This document shows, piece by piece, positions 11,507 through 23,752 of a stretch of DNA of 64,000 bases. The translations under genes were made by a program, and so were the position numbers. Source of the DNA: Brugia malayi (lineage: Eukaryota; Nematoda; Chromadorea; Rhabditida; Onchocercidae); NCBI RefSeq assembly GCF_000002995.4, contig NW_025062475.1:13238687-13302686 (forward strand). The letters run 5' to 3'. The notes beneath the pieces are model-generated. The model did not search any database, was not told where the DNA came from, and saw nothing but the letters and a program-made list of their open reading frames with translations. How positions within the stretch are numbered: the first letter of the stretch is position 1; each line of letters opens with the position of its first letter.

Positions 11507-14043
11507 TGAAGAAATTGCCACTAAAATTGTCGCATATAGTATGATATGTGAAGTGATTTGCAGCGAAAGAGATGCGGCACGTCTGAATGTGTTACTGAAT
11601 TAAATCAGTTTGGATGAATGGATCACGTTGTTTTGAATTTTTACAAATAAAGCACATATGTGCTTGGTTTGTGATTATTGGGTTGGTATTTACGTTTGAG
11701 ATGATGAACTGATCAGTTTTATTTATGAAGCTTTAAAGAATTCTCTTTTCTTGTGAGAGGGGAAGGGAATTGAAAAAAATGAGACATTAATGTATAAGAA
11801 TTATATGATAGATTAGATTCAATTAAGTCCCTCGAGCTTTCTTTTTTTTTTTTTTTGTTAACTCGAAGAAAACCTTTAATTTATGTGGGAATGAAAACAA
11901 TTGATTTAGAAAAAAAAAAAAAAAAAAGTACGCGGAAGTTCTTTTACTATTGTGCAACTATGTTGTCTCGTTGTTTTGTGCTCTGTGATAGTTTAATTAT
12001 GCTTTAATGTACATAACTCGAAATGAATATTAGTTTCATTAATGTCTTTGACACTGTGCTCCTAATTTCAATTATTCGAAGCTATTTCTATATTTTGCTA
12101 CTGGAAAAGTCTGGTTCCAAAAGTTCTTGCTTAGAGATATTTTTAAATTTGAAATCCAATTATTTAAGCAAGCGTAATATCTGAATACTGTTCACGTACA
12201 TCGTAACTGATTTAAATAATTACTAATCACGAGGATTGAATATCATCAACGAATGTCGAATTATTCAATTTTATTACTTTGAAATATCTAGATATAAGGT
12301 TAGCTTTCTTTGAAATAATGCAGCGAATTACGCTCGAAATGGATTATACATAGAGTATTCATTTTTAAAAAATCAATCCACCTGTGAAACTACACTGCAC
12401 TTATATATGAAATATTTCAGCTAATATCTAAATACATGTTGATTAGCTAAATAACAAGGAAGAGAGGCGTAAATGATTATTCAATATAGATTTTTGATAA
12501 AACTGTTAAAATTTTCGATTGGTCAAAATGCCAGCTTTTATTTCGCTTAGACAATTAACTTTTAACTATGAAGCCTCCAGGCAAGATTTATCAATAGTTC
12601 TCTTTATCATAGTTTCGTGATACTTTTCTTTTCTTTTTTTCTTTTTTTTTTTTTCTGAGACTAAAGTGTACTATTCAGATGTAAAACGAAAAGATAGATT
12701 AGCAAAGAAAAGATAAAATATTAAACTAAACCAAAAAAAAAAATGGCATTGTTTTATGTTAGTCTTGCATGGTTGACTTTAAATAGTATAAAATGCATAA
12801 ATTAGGCAAAATTATTGTATAGAGGATGATTTCAGGAATGATAGTAGTTATAAATATAAAATTTTTAGTACTGGAGAGTGAAACACAGGAAAAGCTTACC
12901 TGTAAGAGGTGCAAAGGATTCAAATCAATGCTAAAATTTGTAAAGGTGAAGATGAAAAAGAGGAGAGAAATGAAAGTTTTCCAACTCTCACAATCATTAG
13001 AGAGAAATCATTCGTTAGAGTAATTCAATCATTCATTTCTTATAATTCATTCTCTGATCAATTTCCATTTTATTTGGAGCTATACTTGAAAATTAATAAT
13101 GATTAACACTTGATTTTTTGCATAAAATTTTAAGGTATTAATAATATTCTAATATATTTGAACTATTTAATGTTATTTATTGATTTACGAAGGTAATACA
13201 CATTACCTTTGTAAATCAATTTCTTCAATTAATAATTGTATTCAAATAAAAAGGTAAAAGAAAGAAACAAATCAAACAAATAATATTAAACAGTTCAAAT
13301 ATATTAGAATATTATTACTTTTACATCAAATATTAATAAACCAAATTCAAAATTATAATTGGTTTATTATAATTTAGAATAGATACAAATACTTTTATTA
13401 TTCTTTTTTTTTTTTTGGAATATTCTCGTTCTCTTCTTCAATATTTCAATTTAACCATATGTTTTATTATGAAACAGTGTAAATGATAAAATTATTGATC
13501 AGATGGAATAATATTCATTTAATTGGATGAATAATTTGTCTGATTGATTGATTGATTCATTCATTCATTTCACATATTGATTTATGTTTTTTTCTTTTCT
13601 TTTTTTTTTTTTTTTTATGCAATATAACAAAATGATAAACAATTTAGAGGATTGATTGTTGGTTTTTGCTATTTATCCTCAATGCATCATCACTTTCAAC
13701 TGCAATATGTTATCATTAGCAGTATTATCAGGTTTGCTTTTCTGTTTTATTTATTTAATTTTTTTTTTAATTGTTGTTTTTTAACATTTTGCTCAGCTGT
13801 TCTGTTGTTTAAAATGAAAACATTTGATAAACTTTGAAAAAGAGAATCGAAGACAAAAAGATTATTCCTTACTTTTTTTTTTTTTTTTTTTATTTATTAT
13901 CGATCGTTTTCTTTTTGCTTATATTACTTTCATATTTTCCAATAAATGATATTTGTAATTTTTTGAAAAATAACAACTTTTTTTTTGGTGAATTTTTAAA
14001 TTTCAGATTTTAAGTGTTAAATCAGGCATTATTCATTTATATA
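11507..14043. other. 3' UTR and intergenic AT-rich DNA with a long inverted repeat
   Basis: The kinesin poly(A) signal AATAAA is at 11646, followed by a perfect palindrome around 11653-11664. The rest is AT-rich with poly(T) runs. The only structured element is the imperfect palindrome at 13138-13318. Short frames at 12826-13106 and 13652-13837 show no splice support or similarity. Confidence 0.6.
13138..13318. repeat. Long imperfect palindrome, MITE-like foldback
   Basis: The outer arm 13138-13178 is nearly the reverse complement of 13279-13318, with two mismatches, about 40 bp. An inner arm at 13180-13197 pairs with 13202-13219 with one mismatch around a four-base loop. The left inner arm directly adjoins the outer arm, but about 59 unpaired bases separate the arms on the right, so the foldback has a one-sided bulge. 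It has no coding capacity. The structure fits a non-autonomous foldback element or a transcribed hairpin. Confidence 0.65.
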
Positions 14044-14046
14044 ATG
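14006..14046 (+). promoter_or_regulatory. Probable trans-splice acceptor of the orphan gene
   Basis: AAATTTCAG ends at 14006. The exon after it has an in-frame stop at 14011-14013 and then the first in-frame ATG at 14044, so this is the 5' end of the message and not an internal exon. A reading frame drawn from the GTG at 14014 is an artefact. Confidence 0.55.
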
Positions 14047-16420
14047 CGTATTTTTGGAATTATTCCTGAGCTACGAAATTATCGACTTATGAAAATTGGT
14101 TTTTGGGGTCATCAATTGTACGTTTCACCATTTTGTACTGATCGTATTCAAATATGGTCCATACATTCATTTATACCTAATTCATGGTCAAAATTATTTG
14201 ATTTTCCGCTTATTCAACTTTTTTATTCTTTTTACACTGTATCACCTGATGAGCCATATATCTATGCTCTTATTGTCGCATTATTCGTAAGTTTATTTAT
14301 GATACATTTTTTTTTTTTTTATTATAGAATTTTGATGAAAGGATTCAGATTCAGCACTAGGATGATAAATAGAGATGAGTGTAAAACGGGAAAAATTTTT
14401 TTTTTTATTTTCAAATAAATAAAGAAAGCAAAAGTTAGATAATCACATAAATTGGGAAATAATTTAGAAATAGCTAATGTTGAATAGGTAAATTTAAGAA
14501 GTGCCAAAAAAATGTGGTATAAAAAAAAAAAATTCTAAAAATTTCTAAACACATATAATGTTTTAAAATAGTTTTTTTCGACTGATTTATAGAATATAAC
14601 TGTCATATATATTATAATAGGTTAAATAGTTTGATTTATATGCATTTATTAACCATTTGATTATTATTTTTTTTTAGGATTGTGATGTACCACGAATATC
14701 AATGTTACGAATATATATGGATAGCGGTGCATGTGATGTATTTAATTTGGATGAAGTATCTGGTGATGAATTCGAGAATAAGGTTTTTTTAGAGAATATT
14801 GTACTTGGCTGTGGAAAACATCAATTATATATGTATGAAAGAAGCGTTGTAATGGGACCAATTCCGTTTTGGAAAATAATACTTCTTAAGGTTTCTTTTT
14901 TTCTTCTTCTTTTAGTTTAACTTTAAGTTATTTAAATTATTAGAAAATGCAATTTGCTAAATATTCTTTGTTTCAGGATAGTATGACATTTGTAATTATC
15001 AGTGAAACAATTGCTGCAAATGAAAATGAGGAAAGATGTAGTCGTTTCCCGATTGTTTTAGATGGTGATAGAAGAAGAGTGTTTAAACTACAAGATAATC
15101 ACGATATTATTGTTTATGATGGAGAAAATAATTGCTGGAATACCTATCCACCATCATCAGATTCACCTACTGATGTTAGTTTTTTTTTTTTTTTTTTTTT
15201 TTTGCTTTTGAACATTTTTAAAAGAGTAAAACTTATGTTTAGTGAGATACTGAACATAAATTCGTATAGATTTTCTAGTGATACCTGTAATAATGTCACT
15301 TATTGATTTGATACGAAAATTTTTAGCAGCTTTGATTTAGCATTCTTCTAAAAACTGTTATTAAATTTGAATTGCTAATGAAAATAAATTTTATATGTTT
15401 ATAGTTGAATTTATTACGTGTTAGAGGCATCAGTGAAACATACGGACGAACAGTGCATCGAATGGGAGCTATTGAATCACCACTTACTTTTTACGTCAGT
15501 GATGATATTTGCATTGCAAAGGTTTGTTTTGTTTATTTTTTTTTAAACTAATTTACAATTTTATTCTTTTTTATAACACATAATTTATGATATGCTAGGA
15601 AATTTGGATCGGAGTTTACGCTGGTGAAACAGAATAGAACGGAGGTGAAAAAAAGATCGAAAAGAGAGAGTTAGCGATGCAGTATTGAGTACAACAAAAG
15701 CATCATATGATCTATAGTTTGAAAGTGATGGGTAAAAAAATTCTTCACTTCATATTTCTTTTACTTTTAATTGTTATTCTTTAAATTTCTGCAAGAAAAG
15801 AATAATTTTTCTTTATTTTGCAGATTTTTCGTCAAGCATATCATTCCTTCTATCATATTATATTTGATGATGAACGAAAGGTTTATCGAGTAATACCAGC
15901 GGGTAAATATCGTCTTCCCATGCATATTCAATTACGATTCTATGGGGTATAGCTACTTATAATCTAATACTTTAGTATTATCTTTTTTTTTTTTTTTTTA
16001 CTAAGTGAATGCTTTATATACCGTTGTTGTTGGCGTAAGAAAATGATTTCACTGACTTAAAATATGCTTTTAACTGAATTGAAATGTGATTAAGTTTCTT
16101 TTCGAATAATTATATTGAATTCATGTTCACAATAATTACTAATCGAGTGTAGGCTTGCGTAAATTCTAAAGATAGGCTTATAATGGTCAGAATTTATGAG
16201 AATAAAATTTTCACAGGTCTGTTCAAAAACGCAATTTGCATTCATATGTTCCACCGGTGTAGCATTTGTCCCGCTTGAGCCAGCAACCTTACGACAATTA
16301 TCATTTCTGGCAGTACAACGACAGCATTGCAAAATTATTGGCGGTATATGGCGTGGTGGAATCTCCGAAGAAATGATTAAAGCTACCTGTGCATATAGTG
16401 CAACTCGGCAACTTCTTTGA
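14044..16420 (+). CDS. Orphan protein of 365 residues, unrecognised
   Basis: Six exons: 14044-14286, 14678-14890, 14977-15174, 15405-15521, 15824-15946, 16217-16420. Every intron is in phase 0 and bounded by GT...TTTAG/TTTCAG/TTCACAG, and the frame stays open for 1,098 bases, so this is a real gene. I do not recognise the product. It begins MRIFGIIPELRNYRLMKIGF and has no clear signal peptide. A hydrophobic stretch ends exon 1 (YIYALIVALF), the middle is acidic with scattered cysteines, and a more conserved-looking C-terminus contains GGIWRGGISEEM. An alternative terminal exon at 15599-15637 would truncate it. Phase-0 introns throughout are compatible with exon-shuffled or repeat-built proteins, but I see no repeat. 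It shares orientation with the PAPS transporter gene 2 kb downstream. Confidence 0.72.
15599..15637 (+). other. Possible alternative terminal exon of the orphan gene
   Basis: An acceptor (GATATGCTAG) at 15598 opens a frame in phase with exon 4 that encodes EIWIGVYAGETE and then TAG. Used in place of exons 5 and 6 it would give a shorter protein ending in the middle of the fold. It could equally be a chance acceptor. Confidence 0.3.
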
Positions 16421-17084
16421 TCATGCATTTACTCATTCGAATTTGCAATAGAATTAGATTTTCATTCTTTTCAAGTATCTTTTTTTTTGCTTTTTTTTTT
16501 TTTTGTTTTGTTTTTTACTATTATCTATAAAATTTGTTGAAATTAGTATAATAACAATGCTAGGTTTACTGTTGTAGTTTGTTTGCATAGCGTTAAAGAA
16601 ATTATCTTCATTTTTTTTTATTGAATTTGACTGTTTAATAAGAAAACCTGAACACAAAGATAGATTTTACTAAGCTAAAAATTTTTTTTCCGTTGTTATT
16701 ATTATTAAATTTCTCTATATTTCAAGCATGTGAGCTATGACAGTATTAAGATTACCTGATTCCTTCGAATCCAATATTTGTATATATATATTTTTTTTTT
16801 TTCTGTGATTTTATAAAATTCTGGAATAGCAGAAAGCAACTAAAGTTTAGAAGTTTAATAAGAACAACTTTTTAGGCAAATTGTCGATATCTGATAAGCG
16901 ATAAGAGAAAATTTTCATAATACAGAGATAGATTATATTGGAAGAAACTAATTAAGATTAATAACTGTATTTCATATTGTTTTCGTATTTCAATTGTTTC
17001 CTGAAAAAGCGATCTAATCCTTCATGCAGATGTTTTCATCTAAAATATCTGTATTGTAAGTTCACCTATTAGCATCCTACTTTA

Positions 17085-17142
<58 letters not shown>

Positions 17143-18490
17143 AAACGAGATCGGACTAAATTCTAGATCGTTTTCTTCAGTTATAGATAAAATTAGCTAG
17201 AATAAGTTGTCTTTCATATTATACTTAAAAAAAAAAAAAATTTTTATTTGCCCATTATTGTAATCATTGCTGTAATTGTAATTATTATTATCGTTTTATT
17301 ATCATTATTTTACTTTTACTAATCTCTGTAATTTTATATTAATGCATAAATTACAAATGGCATATTGCTAATTTGTCATAATTAGAAGTATAAATTTCTA
17401 CCTGTTCCGAAAATATTTGCATATAATAAGTATTATTTTTTAGCTGCTTTTTAAGCGCTGTAGATGGCACTTTACTGATCATACGAATAAAATAAAGAAT
17501 GGTGGAAGAATAAAATGTTGCTAAGTTGATTACTTTAATATTATTTTATTCTTCAATGCTACTATTTTATTGTAATCGATATAAATGAATAAATACATAT
17601 TTAATATTTTTTTCATTTCTGTTCATTGGATTAGTTTTCTTCTATAATTTGTTGAATTTATCAAAAGAACAAATTTCAAGTGAGGAAAAAAATGATGAAT
17701 CAGAATAAAAAGCCAATAGTATATCTAAAATAAAGATAGAATTTTTAATTCAAAAACATTTTTGTCATCCTTCAGTCTTTTATTAGATGAAAGTACAATC
17801 TATTGTTCTTTCTGTTTCCTGTTTTTTGACTTTTTAGTAATTTGTTAAATTTAAAATTTTGCTTTTTCTTTTTAAACTTTTTGTTTTTGTTTTAAATGGG
17901 ACTAGTATATTTGAGCTTTTTCTATTCTATAAATTTATTTTGATCATCTCTAAATGTTTTTCATATTTTGTACAAATAGTTAATAAAATGATTCAAATAT
18001 TTTTCTGATAATTCTCAGTGATTTAATTTATGATTTTTTGATTCCTCCTATAAATACTGTTGAATTTCATAGATGAAAGAAAATTTTACGTTTAATGAAA
18101 AGTTAAGTTGTTTTCCACTAAGTTTTAGCAAAAATTGTAACATAAGATATCGTTTAAAATCTTTGAATTGTATTACCTATCAAATTGAGATCATCCATCA
18201 TCTTACTCTTCCTAATAATTTCCTTTATGATTTTGATTCTTGCTATGATTTATTGATGTTCAGTTTTATACTTTCAAAAAAAAAAAAAGAAAAGATAATA
18301 GAGAAAGAAGTAGGAATAGCAAAAACTAGAAATAACTTTCCATTTTTTTAAAATTATTGTTAAAAAAAGAAAAAACTTATAATTAAGTGCAATTTCCTTT
18401 TTGAGTTTTTATGTTTTGAATTTCAATTCTTCAAACTAATTGAAATAATATAATTTTCATGTTTGATTTGTAGTGAATGAGCTTTTTTGG
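16421..18490. other. Intergenic AT-rich DNA with a long AT dinucleotide tract
   Basis: Holds the (AT)n tract at 17087-17139, poly(T) runs and a 92-codon open frame at 18073-18351 that is AT-driven and lysine/phenylalanine-rich. No feature beyond these. An acceptor (GATTTGTAG) at 18473 marks the 5' end of the next gene. Confidence 0.6.
17087..17139. repeat. (AT)n microsatellite, about 26 units
   Basis: Uninterrupted alternating AT run of about 53 bases. It is self-complementary and can extrude as a cruciform; expected to be length-polymorphic. Confidence 0.95.
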
Positions 18491-21347
18491 ATGCATTCAT
18501 CGATTTATTCCATGACATCACGACAATTGCTACCTTTTACTATCAGTGATATTTCTCAGCCAGAAGCATTGGTATCAAATGCAGAAGAAATTACTCTACT
18601 TGGAACTGTCATCACTTTTAGGTTATTGTTAGAAATTAATATTATTTTTTGATTAAATGAGTGCTCTTTTTTTTTTTTCTTTCTATTTCCATTTTTCAAT
18701 TATTTTATTAGTAGAAAACAATAATATGCTTATTTCAGATCAAAAAGATTACAATTTATTATACTTTGTTGTGCGGTATTCGTTTTTTATATAATCTATG
18801 GTTTTCTTCAGGTTTGTTATCTAAATCTTTCGTATTCTTGAATTTATTGAAAAAATCTTTCAACATCCATATTTTTTTTTTTTTTTTTTAGGAATTAATG
18901 TTTAAAGTGGATGGTATGGAATTATATGGATGGCATTTAACATTGATTCAATTTTTGATCTATTCCATAATGGCGCAATTGGAAAGTATTTATTGCGCTG
19001 TAATAAATGAACGGTAAACTATGATATTTCTCTTATTTATGCTCTATTTAATGATTATTTCAAGAAAGAATTACATTAGAGATCATTCCTGATGAACTTA
19101 TTTTATAAAACTTTAGTCAGAATTAGAAAGAGCTTAGAGAAAGCAAAAAATGAATTTCCAGTTTAATTAAAATTTCATTTTTTTTTCTTGTATGTTTGAG
19201 GTTATACATGCTACTTTTTTTTTTTTTATTAAAAACTAAATAGCATCTAATATTTTTATGTTTGCATAATTTTCAGAGAAAACAGTTTTAAATATAAAAC
19301 ATTACGTTATAAGTATTAAATAAAGAAGAAAAAAAAAAAAAAAAAAAAGCATAGAAACAATTAATTAGAATATAACTGTTTCAGAAGAAGAAAAATTCCC
19401 ATATATATTTACTTACAAATAGCAACATTTACGGTTGGTACGATGGGTTTCTCGAATGTAGCAGTTGGTTATTTAAACTATCCGACACAAGTAATTTTCA
19501 AATGTTGCAAATTGATACCTGTTTTAATTGGTGGAATTATTATTCAAGGTAAAACCTTTTTTGAATTTAAATTTTTAGATGAATTGGTTGATTTGGTTTT
19601 TTTTTTTTTTTTTTGTTAAATACACATATATAAGAATGTTAATAATAACAAATTGATTTATGAATGACAAAAGTGAATATTACCTTGTGATTAAGTATAT
19701 ATAAAAGTTGTTTTTCCAGGGAAGCAATACTCATGCATCGATTTTACAGCAGCATGTATGATGAGCTTTGGTCTTATTATTTTTATCTTAGGTGATAGTG
19801 TCGTATCTCCAATGTTTAATCCTTTTGGATATACGATGATTTCAATTGCTTTACTTTTTGATGCCATAATTGGTAATATTCAAGAGAAATCATTGCATAC
19901 TTATAAAGCTAGTAATAATGAAATGGTTAGTTAGTCTTTAATTTTGCTTGCAATTTATTATTTCTCATAAAAATAGACATAGTCTCTTGAGCAATGTTAA
20001 AACATTGAAAAATATTATTCCGAAAGTTCAAAACAAAACCGGAAAGGTAATGTCATGTACTGTTCATTTCGGATCATCAATAAACTTAACATTTCAAACA
20101 TGACTATTCAATCACTGTTCCTACCACAATGCTATGGATAAAATTGATGCTTGATTCAAAATATAATTCAGCTATAATGAAACATGCTGATATGCTAACA
20201 GTAAGCATTGTCATTAAGCAAATTTGTAAGTTAAACTCTGAATGGATGATAAATTAGAAAAGTATAAGTCTATGGTAGTTTGTATTAAAAAATTTCTCTC
20301 ATTACTTCATAACCATTGAGATATCTTTTAAAATATGGGATCTGGAAGAAATTTCAAAATTAGATTGATTTTTTTCAGATTCTGTATTCGTATTCTATTG
20401 GATTTATCTATATTATGCTGGGATTAATGATTTATGGCAATTTTTTGGACGGGTTTTACTTCTTCTTTACGGTTATTATTATTATTTTTTTTTTCTAGCA
20501 TCTTTTCATTTCATTTCTAAATTTGAAATGAGAAATGTCATGCTATTTTTAAAAAGTTAAATTTGCATCATATTTTATATGATGGTGTAAATGCATTGAC
20601 ATCATTTTTTTCTCAAAAATAGAATCTGATAAGCCTTAGCTTATTTTTTTTTAAGACACTATTAGTGATAAAATGTTAGTCCAACTTAAAAGTTGCCAAC
20701 GAGCAGAACATATTTCATATATTCGTTACAATATTTGAGAATTATAAAATAATAATATATAATTTACATATAAATATATAATATTACTAACATCACATTT
20801 TTTGATGGACATATTTAATGAATTTAGATAAGCACACATGAAAATATAAACTTTTCTGGAGTAAAAGCTAGTACAGTATAGTATTTTTTTATTTTGGTTA
20901 AAATACAGTAAATGTAATGACCGTTCGTATGCCTTTTTTTTTTTTCATAATTTTTTTTAGGATGATTCTCCTTAACATAACAAATATTAGTATTGAATTT
21001 TTCAGCATCCATTACAAACTTATGGTTACGTTACACTATTTTCCATATCTGGCTATCTTGGTCTTAATGCAGTACTAAGCTTAGTACGTACCCAAGGAGC
21101 ACTTACTGCTGTTACTGTAACAACTATTCGAAAAGCAGTTACAATTACTCTATCATTCCTGTTTTTTTCAAAACCATATGTTATGCAATATTTATGGGGT
21201 AGTTTGCTAATATTAACAGCTATTTATCTTAATCTTTATAGTAAGAATCGAACAAGCTGGGAATTGATTATTAAGAATTTCATTCAATATTTACGTGTTA
21301 CATATACTATAAACTATTCCAAGTCTCCTTCTATCTATTCCACTTAA
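18491..21347 (+). CDS. pst-2: Golgi PAPS transporter, SLC35B3/PST-2 family
   Basis: Seven exons: 18491-18621, 18739-18811, 18892-19013, 19385-19548, 19720-19925, 20379-20471, 21006-21347, giving 376 residues (human SLC35B3 about 400). The family moves 3'-phosphoadenosine-5'-phosphosulfate from cytosol into the Golgi lumen for sulfation of proteoglycans and proteins. The product is mostly hydrophobic with about ten membrane segments. Family-typical stretches are GFLQELMFK, NVAVGYLNYPTQVIFK, KLIPVLIGG, DAIIGNIQEK and RTQGALTAVTVTTIRKAVT. Exon 1 encodes a cytosolic N-terminus with a second in-frame ATG at 18512. The first ATG after the acceptor at 18473 opens only a 12-codon upstream frame, so 18491 is the likeliest start. 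AATAAA at 21588-21593 is the probable poly(A) signal. The assignment to B3/PST-2 rather than B2/PST-1 rests on overall resemblance. Confidence 0.9.
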
Positions 21348-22195
21348 ATTTTTTGTGCATGATAGAAATTATATTAGCGAGAGAGAAAGAGAGAGGAATA
21401 AGAATAATTCACTTTTTATTTTTTTAAAAAATGCTTACGGATAATAGCATGATGGAACTTTTAATTGAATCCCATATTTTATTTATAAGTGCAACATATC
21501 CTTCATCTCACCAGTAACATCACACTTACATAATAGATAGCGAAAAAACACTGCTAATTTTTCATACAGATTAAAAATAAAAATTCCAATAAAGTGTTAG
21601 CTATCATTTTGTTCAAACTGTTTCTGTCATTAGTATTATTTTATTAAAATATATTCTTAGCTCAGTGAATCAAACGGAATTTGCTAAAAATAAATAAAAT
21701 CCCTTCCTTTTTTTATTTCCCAGATTAAAATTAGATTGTAAAAAGTACTCTAATATTGATCGCGCTTATATTGCTACTTGCTTTATAAATTGTTTTGTTT
21801 ATTTTTTTTGTGCAAAGAAATTAATCTTAAATACATTTCTGCATCTTAGAAGTGAGAGAGAACAATGAATGGAGAGTACTGATGTGTAACATATTCTCTT
21901 ATCTCAAAAAAAAAAAAGCCGACAACCTAGGTTATCCGAGTCTCTGTAGGAAAATTAGATTCAATAATTGATTTTTAGTATGCTGAAAGTATGAGTATCT
22001 CGGAAGTTCTATTCAGCATACAAAGTTAGCATACAAAGCCAGAAAATATATCTTCCATTGAAAATTAATGTCCTCGGAGATGCAAAAGTGGAAATATTTT
22101 GAAACGTGATTTGTCATCTGTATTTGTTGTTAATCTATTGTCACATAATAAATATAAATATTAAATTTACAATAAATATATTAAGTGGAACCGAT
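21348..22195. other. Convergent 3' intergenic region
   Basis: Lies between two converging genes (transporter plus, calcipressin minus). Contains the transporter poly(A) signal at 21588 and otherwise plain AT-rich sequence. Confidence 0.7.
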
Positions 22196-23752
22196 TCAGG
22201 TGTATTCTTTCCGTACAGATCGAGGTGTGTTTGGTGGTCGCGGGGTTTTCGGCATCATCGACTGAGCAGGCATAAAATTGCTTCCTTCCTCGTTCGCTGG
22301 ATGTATCACAATTTTCGGTTTATGTTCGTCACCTTCATACACCTAAAAATAATTTCATTAATTTTTACATTCTGAATTCAAATTTTTGGATGGATTAATC
22401 ACTGGTAATAGAAATCAATAAAAGGAAAAAAAGACGAGCCTCGAACGTGTCATCAACAGTAAGCGCAGCAAGTTTTGCCATCAAATCAAAATTGCACACA
22501 ACCGGGGCCATCTCTTGACTTTGTTCCCAACCAACTGGTGGTGAAGCTGGTGGTGAGATCAAGAACTGTTTTTCCAGCGGTGGCAATTTCAATAACCCGT
22601 CATCACCTGCATCCCGCAATCGAATTCTCTGTAAAAATTCAAATAGATACCAAAAATTCGCAAATTGATTCATGGATTATATCAATGTTTGCTAAACTAA
22701 TGTATGCAAAATTTGTCAGAATTTGAAGGCTGTAACTATAAAAGGTATTAAGTGCTTTATTACAAAGAATGAAAAACGGAAACAAATCTTCAAAAAAAGT
22801 TAACTGACTGAACATCTGTCATAGAAATTTAGGAGTAACAACTTTACTAATATTTTTAAAAGTTAAGCAGATATTTCCCTGTAGTGTAAGCTAGAAGCTA
22901 GAAGGCAAAAAACTAGAGGTTAATTTAACTAAACAAAAGGTTTCGATGACTGATTTATTTTTAACAAGTCTTTATTGCTGTTTGTCTTATTATGTAATTA
23001 AAAGGAAATATAATATAATGTAGCATCTAATGGTTCATTGAAGAATCAAACAAAATTTATACCTGAGCGAAAAATGATTTTAAAATGGTTCCATTGAATG
23101 ATAAATGTTGCGTAAGCAACTTTGCAGCCGTTGCACTTTCCGGCTTTTCGAAAGTAATCCGAACCCGTCGAAAACTTCGCAGAAAATCGAAGTGACAGCC
23201 AGATTCAATCTGCGTGAATAGATTCGAAAAATTGGCTTTCTGTTGATCAATCGAAAATACCTGAAAAAGTATTTTCGAGTTATCAATAATCAACTATTAT
23301 CTTGTGACATACAAAGGATGAAAATCAATGAATGATTGCCATATAAAACAGTAATAAAGACAGTAAATTAATACCAAACATACAGACATGCATTCTTATT
23401 AGAGTATAAACAACATTATCAAATGATTAAACAATTTTGACCTATTATTAAACAAATCTGATCAGTGTATGTTATTAGTTCTAGAAACTTTCATTAGTTG
23501 GCTAATACTTTCCTTCGTCTATCATTCATTTTTTCCAAACAATCTTCCAATCAATTATTTTGACGTTAAAAAAAAAAAAGAGGAAATATTTAAAAAAAAA
23601 AAAAAAAAATGATAGAAATTTCAAATTTAAAGCAGATAATAAAGAAAAGAAAAAGAAACCTCAGATGGTACATTGGTGACTATAATAGCATTCGGTAAAT
23701 CTTCTTCACATTTGATATTCTGCAACTTCTCATGCAAATCATCGGAAAGCAT
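22196..23752 (-). CDS. rcn-1: Calcipressin, regulator of calcineurin (RCAN/RCN-1)
   Basis: Four exons on the minus strand: 23660-23752, 23063-23260, 22440-22628, 22196-22342, giving 208 residues, the usual family length. RCAN proteins bind and modulate the Ca2+/calmodulin phosphatase calcineurin. The N-terminal half is the RRM-like fold (AIIVTNVP, RRVRITFEKPESATAAK). The hallmark FLISPPASPPVGW follows at about residues 117-129, with its SP phosphosites intact. The C-terminus has EVYEGDEHKPKIVIH, whose PKIVIH is a calcineurin-docking PxIxIT-type motif, and then a TPRPPNTPR tail. Exon 3 must end at GAG|GC for exon 4 to stay in frame, a GC-AG intron. With the nearest GT the protein would stop after a few residues and lose the docking motif. 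The start is the first ATG with an uninterrupted frame; an ATG just upstream closes at once. Confidence 0.93.

Noticed and set aside
12826..13106. Two overlapping 65-codon frames downstream of the kinesin gene
   Set aside because: Chance frames in AT-rich DNA; no splice or start context and no similarity.
18073..18351. 92-codon plus-strand open frame before the PAPS transporter
   Set aside because: AT-driven composition, lysine run from poly(A), no recognisable motif and no splice partner in frame.
16217..18621. Joining the orphan gene and the PAPS transporter into one transcript unit
   Set aside because: The orphan gene has its own stop at 16418-16420, and the transporter has a separate 5' acceptor and start about 2 kb downstream.
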